Origin: Zhengella mangrovi
Lineage (GTDB): Bacteria; Pseudomonadota; Alphaproteobacteria; Rhizobiales; Rhizobiaceae
Length of the DNA stretch: 64,000 bases
Direction of reading: 5' to 3'
NCBI RefSeq assembly: GCF_002727065.1
Contig: NZ_PDVP01000021.1
Coordinates: 1-64,000, forward strand
Shown: in pieces, positions 51,708 to 60,629 of the stretch
How the letters are laid out: each line of letters begins with the position of its first letter
How positions within the stretch are numbered: the stretch's first letter is position 1
Program-made: the position numbers and the translations under genes
The notes under the pieces: generated by a model
The model's input: only the letters and a program-made list of their open reading frames with translations
Told to the model about the DNA's origin: nothing
Databases searched by the model: none

Positions 51708-51888
51708 GGTCTCTCCTTCCGGGAGGTTGGGTCCCTTCAAGTGCGGAAAACCCATGGCAGCGCAATCTGTTCCGCGAATGGCGGTGCGGTGGCCGCGCGA
51801 TGGCAGGCCCGTCCTTGCGCACGGGCCAGCCACCGACCGGGCTCGCGGAACGCTTGACGAAACCGCTTCGCATGGTCACACAGAGGCC

Positions 51889-52338
51889 ATGACCGATATG
51901 CCTTTCTGGAAGTCGAAATCGCTGGAATCGCTCAGCCTCGCGGAGTGGGAAAGCCTCTGCGACGGCTGTGGCAAGTGCTGCCTCGCCAAGCTGGAAGACG
52001 AGGATACCGGCGAGATCTACTGGACGTCCGTGGGCTGCCGCCTGTTCGATGCGGCGCGCTGCCGGTGTTCCGACTACGCGCACCGCGCGGCGCGTGTGGC
52101 CGACTGCGTTCAACTGACGCCGGAAAACGTGCGCACCATTCCCTGGCTGCCATCGACCTGCGCCTACCGGCTGGTTGCCGAAGGCAGGGACCTTGAATGG
52201 TGGCATCCGCTGGTTTCCGGCTCGGCGGAGACGGTTCACGAGGCCGGCATCTCGATGCGCGGGCGGATCAGCGCCATGGAGACCGATCTTGCCGAGGCCG
52301 AGGACTACCTGGCCCACATGCTGGACGAGGAACCGTGA
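51889..52338 (+). CDS. YcgN/UPF0260-family cysteine-cluster protein
   Basis: A 149-aa cytoplasmic protein of the YcgN family. The cysteine cluster [14 protein letters not shown] near residue 25 and the later [17 protein letters not shown] and LPSTCAYR are diagnostic and may hold an Fe-S or zinc centre. Function is not established. The ATG at 51889 follows CAGAGG; an alternative in-frame ATG lies 9 bp downstream (MPFWKS). It is divergent from the OmpA-family gene. A SnoaL-like gene follows after 90 bp. Confidence 0.92.
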   Translation: MTDMPFWKSKSLESLSLAEWESLCDGCGKCCLAKLEDEDTGEIYWTSVGCRLFDAARCRCSDYAHRAARVADCVQLTPENVRTIPWLPSTCAYRLVAEGRDLEWWHPLVSGSAETVHEAGISMRGRISAMETDLAEAEDYLAHMLDEEP

Positions 52339-52428
52339 CCCCTGGCCCGGTGGAGGTGCCAGGCCGTTGAACCGCAGGGCGGGCTTGCGCATTGTCTGCC
52401 CGCAACGCCAACCCAGGAGGACGACCCC

Positions 52429-52845
52429 ATGAGCCCCGAGGACACCCGCGCGCTGGTCGAGCGCTATCTCGAAGCCTTCAACGCCTCCGATCACGACGCC
52501 ATGCTGTCGCTGCTGGCTGAGGACGTGGTGCATGACATCAACCAGGGCGGACGCGAGATCGGCCGGGAGAAGTTCCGCTGGTTCAACGCCATGATGGGCA
52601 AGCACTACGACGAGACGCTCGGCGACATCGTGATCATGACCGACCCGTCGGGGCGCCATGCGGCGGCCGAGTTCACCGTGCGCGGCACGTATCTCGAAAC
52701 CGCCGACGGCCTGCCGCCGGCGACGGGGCAGCATTACTCGCTGCCGGCGGCGATCCTCTTCGAGGTCGACGAGGGAAAGATCAGCCGCGTGTCCACCTAT
52801 TACAATCTCACCGACTGGACCGCGCAGGTGTCGGGTGACCGTTGA
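52429..52845 (+). CDS. SnoaL/ketosteroid-isomerase-like protein
   Basis: A 138-aa small alpha+beta barrel protein of the NTF2-like superfamily. It starts RALVERYLEAFNASDHDAMLSLLAEDVVHDINQG, the usual cone-shaped pocket helices, and ends with ILFEVDEGKISRVSTYYNLTDW. It is annotated by family as ketosteroid-isomerase-related; the actual substrate is unknown. CCAGGAGGACG gives a clear ribosome binding site. The next gene starts 11 bp before its stop, so the pair is coupled. Confidence 0.85.
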   Translation: MSPEDTRALVERYLEAFNASDHDAMLSLLAEDVVHDINQGGREIGREKFRWFNAMMGKHYDETLGDIVIMTDPSGRHAAAEFTVRGTYLETADGLPPATGQHYSLPAAILFEVDEGKISRVSTYYNLTDWTAQVSGDR

Positions 52846-53425
52846 GGTCCGGCGGCTGGATCACGGCGAGGCCGAGGCCCGCTTCGATGCCCTGGCAGAC
52901 CTGCGCATCGCGGTGTTCCGCGCCTTTCCGTATCTCTACGACGGCGACGCGGCCTACGAGCGGCGTTATCTCCAGATCTATCTCGATTCGCCGGGCGCGG
53001 TCATCGTCGGCGCGTTCGACCGGGACAGGCTGGTCGGCGCGGCCACGGCCTCGCTGCTCGCCGATCACTTCGAAGCCTTCGCCGCCCCGTTCCTGAAGGC
53101 CGGGCTTTCGCCTGGCGACCATTTCTATTTCGGCGAATCCGTGCTGCTGCCGGCCTATCGCGGCCAGGGCGTCGGCGTCCGCTTCTTCGAGGCGCGCGAG
53201 ACGGCGGCGCGCGAGCAGGGGTTTCCGGCCTGCGTGTTTTCCGCCGTGGTGCGCCCGCCGGACCACCCGATGCGTCCGCCCGGCCACGTTCCGCTCGACG
53301 ATTTCTGGCGCAACCGGGGCTACCAGCGTGTCGAGGGGCTTCGGACGCAGTTTTCCTGGCGGGATATCGGGGATGCCGGAGAAACGGCCAAGTCCATGGA
53401 ATACTGGCGGAAAATCCTGCCATGA
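52835..53425 (+). CDS. GNAT-family N-acetyltransferase
   Basis: A 196-aa acetyltransferase. The acetyl-CoA-binding motif A is ESVLLPAYRGQGVGVRFFEARE, close to the canonical Q/RxxGxG/A pattern. The N-terminal half has VEVRRLDHGEAEARFDALADLRIAVFRAFPYLY and VGAATASLL. Substrate unknown. The start is a GTG at 52835, inside the 3' end of the SnoaL-like gene (11-bp overlap); no better ATG exists before the first conserved strand. Confidence 0.85.
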   Translation: MTVEVRRLDHGEAEARFDALADLRIAVFRAFPYLYDGDAAYERRYLQIYLDSPGAVIVGAFDRDRLVGAATASLLADHFEAFAAPFLKAGLSPGDHFYFGESVLLPAYRGQGVGVRFFEARETAAREQGFPACVFSAVVRPPDHPMRPPGHVPLDDFWRNRGYQRVEGLRTQFSWRDIGDAGETAKSMEYWRKILP

Positions 53426-53586
53426 CCCGGGACCGGCGGCGCTTCCGGCGGCATTTCCCAAACATGAACGATGTGTGAATGGCGGGTTCGGACCGGGTTC
53501 AGCCGCGGGGCTCTAGTCTCCAAACATGGCCGGAACGAACCGGACATGCCACCCAGAGAAGACCAGACAAGCCCCGGAGAGACCCC

Positions 53587-53934
53587 ATGTTCAAGACCAT
53601 CCGCACCATCGCCCTTTCCACCCTCGTCGGCCTCGGCACGCTGGCCGGCGCCTCAACCATGAGCGCCACCGCAGCGGACGCCGCTTCGCTGTCGCTCGGC
53701 GGCCCCGGCGGCCAGATCGAGATCCGCTTCGGCGGCGGCCGCGACCACGGCTGGCGCGACCACCGCGGCTTCTGCAGCCCGCGCAAGGCCCTTCACAAGG
53801 CCCGCCGCATGGGCCTGCACCGGGCGCATGTGAGGTTCTCCAACCGCCGCGTGATCGCCGTTTCGGGCCGCACGTGGGACGGCCGCGAGACGATGGTGTT
53901 CGCCAACACGCGCCACTGCCCGCGTATCCGCTGA
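53587..53934 (+). CDS. Small exported basic protein, copy 1
   Basis: A 115-aa protein with a signal peptide (residues 1-33, cleavage near ADA-AS). The mature part is Gly/Arg/His-rich: GGPGGQIEIRFGGGRDHGWRDHRGFCSPRKAL, then RRMGLHRAHVRFSNRRVIAVSG and a C-terminal NTRHCPRIR. It has two Cys that could pair. It looks like a known small alphaproteobacterial secreted family without assigned function; the CSPRKAL...ARRMGLH...V block is its core. GGAGAG precedes the ATG. It is followed by a perfect hairpin at 53965-53990. Confidence 0.82.
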   Translation: MFKTIRTIALSTLVGLGTLAGASTMSATAADAASLSLGGPGGQIEIRFGGGRDHGWRDHRGFCSPRKALHKARRMGLHRAHVRFSNRRVIAVSGRTWDGRETMVFANTRHCPRIR

Positions 53935-54211
53935 CAGCGCGTTCCTCCTCCCAGACTTCACGGCGGCGCCGGGGTTTTCACCCCGGCGCCATGCCGTTGT
54001 GGGGTCTTTGCCTGGCGGCCGGTCAAACCGGTCGGGTCCAGCTGCTGCGGGCAGCCGGCGAAACGTCCGCGCCAAGCTTTTTCAGCACATGAACATCTTA
54101 TGAATGGCGGGTTCGGACCGGGTTCAGCCGCGGGGCTCTAGTCTCCAAACATGGCCGGAACGAACCGGACATGCCACCCAGAGAAGACCAGACAAACCCC
54201 GGAGAGACCCC

Positions 54212-54559
54212 ATGTTCAAGACTATCCGCACCATCGCCCTTTCCACCCTCGTCGGCCTCGGCACGCTGGCCGGCGCCTCGACCATGAGCGCCACCGCAGC
54301 GGACGCCGCTTCGCTGTCGCTCGGCGGCCCCGGCGGCCAGATCGAGATCCGCTTCGGCGGCGGCCGCGACCACGGCTGGCGCGACCACCGCGGCTTCTGC
54401 AGCCCGCGCAAGGCCCTGCACAAGGCCCGCCGCATGGGCCTGCACCGGGCGCATGTGAGGTTCTCCAACCGCCGCGTGATCGCCGTTTCGGGCCGCACGT
54501 GGGACGGCCGCGAGACGATGGTGTTCGCCAACACGCGCCACTGCCCGCGCATCCGCTGA
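54212..54559 (+). CDS. Small exported basic protein, copy 2
   Basis: A 115-aa product identical in amino-acid sequence to the gene at 53587-53934; the DNA differs only by a few synonymous changes. The ribosome binding site and the 3' hairpin (54590-54615) are also duplicated. Both copies look intact and expressed from equivalent upstream sequences, so the duplication may serve dosage. The SIMPL gene converges from the other side, 20 bp beyond the hairpin. Confidence 0.82.
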   Translation: MFKTIRTIALSTLVGLGTLAGASTMSATAADAASLSLGGPGGQIEIRFGGGRDHGWRDHRGFCSPRKALHKARRMGLHRAHVRFSNRRVIAVSGRTWDGRETMVFANTRHCPRIR

Positions 54560-54634
54560 CAGCGCTTTCCTCCTCCCAGACTTCACGGTGGCGCCGGGGT
54601 TTTCACCCCGGCGCCTTGCCGTTGTGGAAGCGGG

Positions 54635-55369
54635 CTACTGCTTGATGGCGAACGTGACAGCGATGTTGACGCGGTAGGTGTTTTCGCCGGCGGCCATCGG
54701 GACGGCATCGGCGGCCGCGCCGCGAGCCATGGGCGCCATCATCGGCTGCGGCCCCGGCTGCCAGGAGGATTCTGACATTTCCAGGATCGGGCCGACACTG
54801 ACGCCCGCGGCTTCGGCCATGATGCGCGCCTTGGCGACGGCGTTTTGCACCGCCTTGCGCCGTGCGTCGTCGAGTGCGGCGGACGGATCGGCGTTGGCGA
54901 AGGACACCGAGCCGCCCTGGTTGACGCCGAGCGAGACCGAGGCATCGAGAATGGCGCCGACGCGGACCATGTCGCGAATGCGCACGGTCAGGCTGTTGGA
55001 GACCTGGTAGCCGACGATGCGCGGCGGTTCGCTTTCACCGGTGGAGGACTGCTTCGGGTAGACATAGCGCGGCTGGATGGAAAAGCCCGACGTCTGCAGG
55101 TCGCGGTCCTCGATTCCCTGGTTCTTCATGGCCTCCAGGACGCCCGCCATGGCCTCGTTGTTGGCATCCAGGGCGGCGCGCGCGGTGTCGGCCTCGCGCA
55201 GCACGGTCATCGTGATGGTCGCCATGTCCGGTGCAACGGCCACCTCGCCTTCGCCGTTGACGACGATCCTGGGGGAGGGCTCGGCGGCCATGGCGCCTGC
55301 CGGAAGTGCCAGGATCATCCCCGCGGCCAGGGCGCGGGCAATTCGGTGACGTGTAGCCAATGCGGACAT
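54635..55369 (-). CDS. SIMPL-domain (DUF541) exported protein
   Basis: A 244-aa protein with a signal peptide (cleavage near AMA-AE, residue 29) and a SIMPL/DUF541 domain: IVVNGEGEVAVAPDMATITMTVL at the N-terminus, then RDLQTSGFSIQPRYVYP and the helical ALDDARRKAVQNAVAKARIMAEAAGV. These proteins form ring-like periplasmic oligomers; some protect against oxidative damage, but function is poorly defined. Translation starts at 55369, preceded by GAGGAGGC. It lies between the duplicated genes and the tRNA. Confidence 0.92.
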   Translation of the reverse strand: MSALATRHRIARALAAGMILALPAGAMAAEPSPRIVVNGEGEVAVAPDMATITMTVLREADTARAALDANNEAMAGVLEAMKNQGIEDRDLQTSGFSIQPRYVYPKQSSTGESEPPRIVGYQVSNSLTVRIRDMVRVGAILDASVSLGVNQGGSVSFANADPSAALDDARRKAVQNAVAKARIMAEAAGVSVGPILEMSESSWQPGPQPMMAPMARGAAADAVPMAAGENTYRVNIAVTFAIKQ

Positions 55370-55476
55370 GGAAGCCTCCTCGCTGAATCATCCGGCCATG
55401 CTGCATTCAATTGCAGCGCGATTGCGGCACACGCGCCTTGTGCCGACCTGAAAAAGCCACTAATCAGCGAGCCGGC

Positions 55477-55553
55477 GGGCCTGTAGCTCAATTGGTCAGA
55501 GCCGGCGGCTCATAACCGCTTGGTTGGGGGTTCGAGTCCCTCCGGGCCCACCA
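55477..55553 (+). tRNA. tRNA with CAT anticodon, probably tRNA-Ile2 (or Met)
   Basis: A 77-nt cloverleaf with encoded CCA. The acceptor stem GGGCCTG pairs with CGGGCCC. The D-arm is in AGCTCAATTGGTCAGAGC, the anticodon loop reads CTCATAA, and the T-arm GGGGG-TTCGAGT-CCCTC is normal. The anticodon arm and the variable loop (GCTTGGTTG) resemble bacterial tRNA-Ile2, whose C34 is modified to lysidine to read AUA; automatic annotation would call it Met. It is a common integration target, and a serine recombinase gene lies 231 bp downstream. Confidence 0.9.
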
Positions 55554-55730
55554 CTCAGTCTTTCGTTTTCGCGCTCTTTCGGTCGGTCTCGGAATTCTGC
55601 CGTGTTTTCCGTGGGTTGGCGGGTGGTGTCGGCAAAGACTTGGCGGAGAGGCGACGACGAGGCCGGTTTCCGGCGGCATTTCTCCCAAAGTCTCTGTCGG
55701 GCCTGTTTCGTGCCCAAGTGATTGCGGGCG

Positions 55731-55748
55731 TGATCGATGATTCGATCA
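55731..55748. other. Inverted repeat downstream of the recombinase gene
   Basis: TGATCGA (55731-55737) / TCGATCA (55742-55748) with a 4-nt centre, 37 bp from the recombinase stop and about 180 bp from the tRNA. The surrounding 230 bp hold no gene. A recombinase binding or crossover site is possible; serine recombinase att sites often contain imperfect dyads. Confidence 0.4.
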
Positions 55749-55784
55749 GAAACGGTTCGGAGCGAGTGAGGGACGATTTTTTTC

Positions 55785-57476
55785 TCAGCCGAATCGGGTG
55801 AGCAACTCGTCCTGGGCCGACCAGGAAAGTGGCAGGTCGGGAAGACGGGACAGGCGCTGGGCGGTGAGGTCGGCTGGATGCTTGCCAGAGACGATCTGCG
55901 CGGTGATGCCCGGCGACAGGAAAGCGAGGGGAAGGATCCGGCTGATCTCTGATGGTGTCGTGCCATGGGCCCTGGCGATGTCAGCCATGGATCGGCTGGC
56001 GCCATCGGTGAGTGCGGCCAGATAGGCCTGGGCGCGAAGGACCAGATTGATCAGTGCCGGGTCGGGTTCCGAATTGGACGCCGAGCCATCGGTCAGCACC
56101 AGGCGGGTTTCGACGCCGCGACGGCGTAGCGTGAATGGACGCTCAAGTGTGATGGGGGCGTGATCCGGTACGGGTTCAACACGACGGCCAAGCAGAAGCT
56201 CGACCAGGCGTGTTGGATGAATCGTGATGCGCAGCGCTCCCGGTGCGATGTCGACGCGCTGCACGATCGTTTGCACGATTGCCTTGCGCTTCGACCGGGA
56301 CTGTTCGGTCCAGGTCGATGCCAGCTCTCCGGCTTTGAGGATGCCGGAATGGACCATACCGGCTGGCGCCAAGCTTTGAATCGCATCAGATACTTGCGCA
56401 CCGTTGCGCAGGAACGGAACGAGGCATTGCTCAACTGTCGCATCAAGCCTGTCTGCTGGAAGCCGCCAGCCTTCTGATCCACCGCGGCGCTCATCAACCA
56501 GGTGCTGCGAGACATAGTAGCGATAACGCACGCCCTTCCTGTTGGTATGAGCTGTCCGGATACGATTGCTGTCCTCATCAAAGATCAGACCGGTCAGCAG
56601 ATGGCCATCGGCACGGTTGGTCGGCGACCGCCGTTCCCCTGCTCCCGCCGCAAGCAGTGCCTGCACCTGATCGAACAGGGGCTCTTCGATGATGGCCTGG
56701 TGTTCGCCATCATAGACCTTGTCCCGATGGCGGATCCTGCCGACATAGATCGGGTTGGACAGCAGGTGGTAGAGATTGCCGCGGCCAAAGGGCGTCGTGA
56801 CCTTCACCGATCCATCCCGGCGTTTGACCGGTCGCGAATGAAGCCCCCTGGATCGCGCATTGTCGACCAGCAGGCGGACCGACCTGAGTTCCAGGTAGCG
56901 ATGGAAGAGATAGCGAACGGTCACGCATTCCTCTTCGTTCACCTGGAGCTTCCGGTTCTGGACGCGGTAGCCAAGGGGCACGGTCCCGCCCATCCACATG
57001 CCCTTCTTCTTCGATGCTGCGATCTTGTCGCGGATGCGCTCTGCTGTGACCTCCCGTTCGAACTGGGCAAACGAGAGCAGCACGTTCAGGGTCAGCCGCC
57101 CCATGGAGGTCGTCGTGTTGAACTGCTGGGTCACGGAGACGAACGAGGCGCCCGCTTGGTCAAGGATCTCGACGATGCGCGCGAAGTCAGCCAGCGACCG
57201 GGTGAGCCGGTCAATCTTGTAGACGACGATGACATCGACGCGGGTCTGACGGACATCGTCCAGCAAGCGCCGCAGGGCAGGGCGTTCCATCGTGGCGCCG
57301 GAGATGCCACCGTCATCGTAGCGTTCGCGGACAGGTTTCCAGCCCAGGCCTGCCTGTGACGCAATGAAGGCAGCACAGGCCTCGAACTGGGCGTCGAGGG
57401 AATTGAAGTCCTGGTCGAGGCCTTCCTCCGTCGACTTGCGGGTATAGACCGCGCAGCGGGGCTGTCGGGCGCTCAT
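55785..57476 (-). CDS. Large serine recombinase
   Basis: A 563-aa site-specific recombinase. The N-terminal resolvase catalytic domain has the nucleophile Ser15 in YTRKSTEEG, the arginine-bearing YKIDRLTRSL block and FERE(V/M)...RI(R)DK. A recombinase domain (VPLGYRVQNRKL..., FGRGNLYHLLSNPIYVGRI) follows. The region expected to be the zinc ribbon (HLLTGLIFDEDSNRIRTAHT) lacks the usual Cys pairs, as in a subset of phage/island recombinases of alphaproteobacteria. The start ATG overlaps the stop of the DUF2924 gene by 4 bp, so the three-gene module DUF3489-DUF2924-recombinase is one operon reading towards the tRNA. Confidence 0.93.
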   Translation of the reverse strand: MSARQPRCAVYTRKSTEEGLDQDFNSLDAQFEACAAFIASQAGLGWKPVRERYDDGGISGATMERPALRRLLDDVRQTRVDVIVVYKIDRLTRSLADFARIVEILDQAGASFVSVTQQFNTTTSMGRLTLNVLLSFAQFEREVTAERIRDKIAASKKKGMWMGGTVPLGYRVQNRKLQVNEEECVTVRYLFHRYLELRSVRLLVDNARSRGLHSRPVKRRDGSVKVTTPFGRGNLYHLLSNPIYVGRIRHRDKVYDGEHQAIIEEPLFDQVQALLAAGAGERRSPTNRADGHLLTGLIFDEDSNRIRTAHTNRKGVRYRYYVSQHLVDERRGGSEGWRLPADRLDATVEQCLVPFLRNGAQVSDAIQSLAPAGMVHSGILKAGELASTWTEQSRSKRKAIVQTIVQRVDIAPGALRITIHPTRLVELLLGRRVEPVPDHAPITLERPFTLRRRGVETRLVLTDGSASNSEPDPALINLVLRAQAYLAALTDGASRSMADIARAHGTTPSEISRILPLAFLSPGITAQIVSGKHPADLTAQRLSRLPDLPLSWSAQDELLTRFG

Positions 57477-57985
57477 CGGCCTGCAATCCCGAAGAAGCGC
57501 GGCCCTGACCACCTTGTGCCCGTAATGCGCCGGGCGATGGCGCTGAGCGACCGGTAGGTCTTCCCGTCAAAGACAAAGCCGTCCTCGACCACATCGACGA
57601 CATGGGGACGTCCGTTCCATGTGCGGACGAGCCGCGTGCCGGAGGCCAGCGCCGGCAAGGCAGGCGGCGGGGCAGGGCGCGTGACTGGATCCGAGGCAGC
57701 CGGTTTCGCGCTCCCGGACAGACCACTGTCCGTGTCCTTCAACACCGCGGCGTCAGTCGTGGCAAGGGAAGCGATGCCCTGTCTCAGAAACCGGCGCATG
57801 GGTTTCGAATGGCCACCGAGGCGACGGGACTGCAGGTGCCAGGCAGCGGAGCGTTCCAGCAAGCCCCGTTTCACGCCCTTGGGTGGTGGGTGGCCATGAG
57901 CGGTGATCCAGAGTGCGACCAGCTCATCGCGCTGGAGGCGGCTGATCCCAGCCACCTCCTTCTCGATCCTGTCTGACCTGGCCAT
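57473..57985 (-). CDS. DUF2924-family protein
   Basis: A 170-aa protein with the DUF2924 signature: DELVALWITAHGHPPPKGVKRGLLERSAAWHLQ at the N-terminus and a C-terminal GTRLVRTWNGRPHVVDVVEDGFVFDGKTYRSLSAIARRITGTRWSGPRFFGI. The latter part resembles a small DNA-binding RAMA-like fold. The middle is a Pro/Ala linker. The gene is almost always upstream of serine recombinases in phages and genomic islands, where it may act as an accessory or directionality factor; this is unproven. It overlaps the recombinase by 4 bp. ATG at 57985. Confidence 0.88.
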   Translation of the reverse strand: MARSDRIEKEVAGISRLQRDELVALWITAHGHPPPKGVKRGLLERSAAWHLQSRRLGGHSKPMRRFLRQGIASLATTDAAVLKDTDSGLSGSAKPAASDPVTRPAPPPALPALASGTRLVRTWNGRPHVVDVVEDGFVFDGKTYRSLSAIARRITGTRWSGPRFFGIAGR

Positions 57986-57989
57986 CGGA

Positions 57990-58385
57990 TCACACGGGCT
58001 CCGATGCAATCGAATAGCGGGCAACCCCAGCCTTGTCCGTCTGCTTTACCAAGTCCAGACCATGCTTCTTCCTGACGGTGCCTGACAGGAACCCGCGGAC
58101 GGAATGGGCCTGCCATCCGGTGAGCTTCATGAGATCTTCAATCGACGCGCCCTTGCGGCTGCGCAGGGCTTGAACCACCTGGCCGGCCTTGGTCGCCAGA
58201 CGTTCGGGTTTTGGTGACGGCGCATTCGAAGACGGCTTCGGCGACCCCGTGGATCGGCCCTGAACCCGCCTTTGTCTCGGCGCCGAGACACGGCCGGGCG
58301 CCTTCAGCGCCGGCACGGGGCGTTCGGACATGTCTTCGGTGACTGTAACGTCGGCGACCTGGTTCTTCTTCGAAATCCTTGCCAT
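57990..58385 (-). CDS. DUF3489-family protein
   Basis: A 131-aa protein. A charged, Pro/Ser-rich N-terminal half is followed by a DUF3489 helical domain: TKAGQVVQALRSRKGASIEDLMKLTGWQAHSVRGFLSGTVRKKHGLDLV. It looks like a winged helix-turn-helix, suggesting DNA binding. With the DUF2924 and recombinase genes it forms a recurrent integration/regulatory cassette. Only 4 bp separate it from the DUF2924 start, so it leads the operon. GAGAAAG before the ATG at 58385 is the ribosome binding site. Confidence 0.88.
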   Translation of the reverse strand: MARISKKNQVADVTVTEDMSERPVPALKAPGRVSAPRQRRVQGRSTGSPKPSSNAPSPKPERLATKAGQVVQALRSRKGASIEDLMKLTGWQAHSVRGFLSGTVRKKHGLDLVKQTDKAGVARYSIASEPV

Positions 58386-58977
58386 AGGCTTTCTCCTTCG
58401 GTTCAGACACCGGACCATCCGGTGCCCGCACCGACGAAAGCCCGTGACCGGGCAGGGCAGGGGTCGCCACGGTCAATCTGCCGCGTCACGCCTCACCGAC
58501 AGCAATGCTCTCATGTGCGAAGAAGTCCAGTCGCGAAGACGGGGAAGTGGAAGAAACAGCCTCTTGTCAGGGCGAGAATAGGGAAACTTGTCCGCGGTCA
58601 GAAGGACTGTGGCGGAATTGGGCCGGGGGTGTCGCTGGCGGCGCGTTTCGGCCGATGAGAAGTATTCTGGCCAATGTCCGCTTTGCGCCCTCCAATACGG
58701 TAACTTCAAGCCCTTCGCCTCGCTTTCGAAAGCGGTCTTACGCTGCCCTGTCAGTTGGTCAGCAAGAAGAAAAAGGAGGTTCGGGGCACTTCGACCATGC
58801 GCCTAACCCCGGCCGTACGCGATCCGGCGATCTCCGCAGGTCGTCGCAATGGGGTCCGTTTCCCGCGGCAACTTCCGTCCTGGGTCCTCCCGAATGATTT
58901 TGGGAAATTGGATTAGGACCGGCAGGCCTGACTCTCTTCACACCAAGCGAAGCCCGGATATCCTTGAGTGTCCATCC
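58386..58977. other. Gene-poor region inside the accessory segment
   Basis: About 590 bp. The left part must contain the promoter of the DUF3489 operon. Short frames on both strands (for example a 40-codon plus-strand frame from 58797 to 58919 ending NDFGKLD) have no recognisable domain, and an AAGGAGG at 58773-58779 is too far from its ATG to be convincing. It may contain fragments of decayed genes. Confidence 0.5.
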
Positions 58978-60501
58978 TCAGGTACGGGGTTCGCCGACAT
59001 TGTGGCCGTTGCCGCCGCACAGCTCTTGAAGATGGGTCCGGATCGCCGCGATAAGAACATGCAGGTCGCTCGTCTGCGTGCGATGGTTCGCAATCGCGCA
59101 GCGCAGTGCGTACCTGGTTTGCACCCGCGTGTCCGAAAGTGCTGCCACCCCTGTTTCCTGCAGGCGCAGCATGATCTCGCGGTTGAGCGTTTCGCACTCT
59201 TCTTCCGCCATGCCGGCGGGGCGGAGGCGAAAGCAGACGATGTCGAGCACCGGCTCGGCGAGCAGTTCCATGTCCGGCTCGGCCCGGATCAGCTCGGCCA
59301 GATAAGCGGCCTGGGCGATATTCTGGTCGATCAGCCGCCCGAACTTGGCGACCCCGTGTTCCTTCAGACTCATCCATACTTTCAGGGCGCGGAATCCCCG
59401 GGAGGTCTGAAAGGTGAAATCGTGCAGCCAGTCGGCGGCTGCGATCCCGCGCGGTTCCCGTTCAAGATAGGCTTGGCCAAGGGCAAATGTACCGCGATGC
59501 TGCGCTTCGTTCCGCACCATGCAACAGCCGACTTCGAAGGGCGCGTGAAGCCATTTGTGCGGATCGAGCGCGACGGAATCGGCCCGCTCCAGCCCGTCCA
59601 ACCTGGCGCCATTCTTGGGGGCGATGGCGGCCAAGGCGCCGATACACCCGTCTACATGAAACCACAGTCCCTCACGCCGGGCTATTTCTGCGATACCGGG
59701 AAGATCGTCGATCGCGCCGGTGTTGATCGTGCCCGCATTGGCGATGATACCGGCGGGCCTGGCGCCCTCGGCCCGATCCCGGGCGATGGCCTCCTCCAGC
59801 GATGCAAGGTCGAGAGTATAGTCGTTGCGCGACGGTAACCGGCGGAGGGCCGACCGCCCGAGCCCAAGCATCTCCATCGCCGTCAGATGGCAACCGTGCA
59901 ACTGGTCGGAGCCATAGAAGACGAGCCGCTCGCCACCGAGCCCGTGTTCACGGATATCGGCCTGGCCGAGCGCCTCGTTTCGCGCAACGGTCAGCGCGAT
60001 CAGATTGGCCGCTGATCCGCCGCTCGTCAGCGTTCCGCTAGCCTCCAGAGGGAAACCCATCATCTCTTTCAGCCAATCAACCACTTGCCGGTCGATCAAC
60101 GCCGCGGCGTGATTGCCACCGCCAAGATTGGAGCCGACGATAGCCGCCAGGAAATCCCCTAGCGCGCCCGTGAAATTGCTCGCCCCCATATACCACATCC
60201 AGAACCTTGGATGGATATTGCCCATCGGATAGGGCATCAGGCCTGTCTTCAGGTCTTCATAGACGGCTTCCAGTACCTGACCGGTTTGCGGGACCGGGCC
60301 GCGGAAGCACTTGCGAACGTCCTCTGGCATGTCTTGCCAGACAGGCTTGTCGCGAATATCGGCAAGATAGGCGATGGCGTCGTCGACCATCGCATGCGCG
60401 GTCTGCCGCACGTCGTCCCAGTTGCGCGGATCGAGCGTTTCCTCGATCCTGCCGGAAAGCATGTTTGCGGATTGGTTTTGCGTCGCCGCCCTGCCGCTCA
60501 T
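58978..60501 (-). CDS. PLP-dependent group II decarboxylase
   Basis: A 507-aa enzyme of the aromatic-L-amino-acid/glutamate decarboxylase family. The PLP-binding Lys316 is in ALDPHKWLHAP; His282 and Asp284 (WFHVDGCIGAL) contact the cofactor ring and pyridine N, and SDQLHGC (His202) is the stacking position. TSGGSAANLIAL is the conserved phosphate loop. Substrate could be an aromatic amino acid, DOPA, tyrosine or a related acid; the motifs do not discriminate. It is divergent from a winged-helix/TPR regulator (128-bp gap) that probably controls it. ATG at 60501. Confidence 0.92.
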   Translation of the reverse strand: MSGRAATQNQSANMLSGRIEETLDPRNWDDVRQTAHAMVDDAIAYLADIRDKPVWQDMPEDVRKCFRGPVPQTGQVLEAVYEDLKTGLMPYPMGNIHPRFWMWYMGASNFTGALGDFLAAIVGSNLGGGNHAAALIDRQVVDWLKEMMGFPLEASGTLTSGGSAANLIALTVARNEALGQADIREHGLGGERLVFYGSDQLHGCHLTAMEMLGLGRSALRRLPSRNDYTLDLASLEEAIARDRAEGARPAGIIANAGTINTGAIDDLPGIAEIARREGLWFHVDGCIGALAAIAPKNGARLDGLERADSVALDPHKWLHAPFEVGCCMVRNEAQHRGTFALGQAYLEREPRGIAAADWLHDFTFQTSRGFRALKVWMSLKEHGVAKFGRLIDQNIAQAAYLAELIRAEPDMELLAEPVLDIVCFRLRPAGMAEEECETLNREIMLRLQETGVAALSDTRVQTRYALRCAIANHRTQTSDLHVLIAAIRTHLQELCGGNGHNVGEPRT

Positions 60502-60629
60502 CTTGTCCCCCTTTCTGCGCTCTTGCTCGGAACCTCGGTGCGCATGATGTCATCGACGAGCGTTGGTTGCTTGCAGGGAACTTGTAGAAAACCTGAATTT
60601 TGTAGGTAATTTCTGCTACGCTACTTTAC

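Larger units (their letters stand above)
53462..54628 (+). repeat. Tandem duplication (two ~540-bp copies, 625-bp offset)
   Basis: Positions 53462-54003 are repeated at 54087-54628 with only scattered substitutions, separated by 83 bp of unique sequence. Each copy contains the promoter-proximal sequence, the ribosome binding site, the whole 115-aa gene and a perfect 11-bp GC hairpin (53965-53990 and 54590-54615). The near identity, including non-coding parts, indicates a recent event or ongoing gene conversion. Confidence 0.95.
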
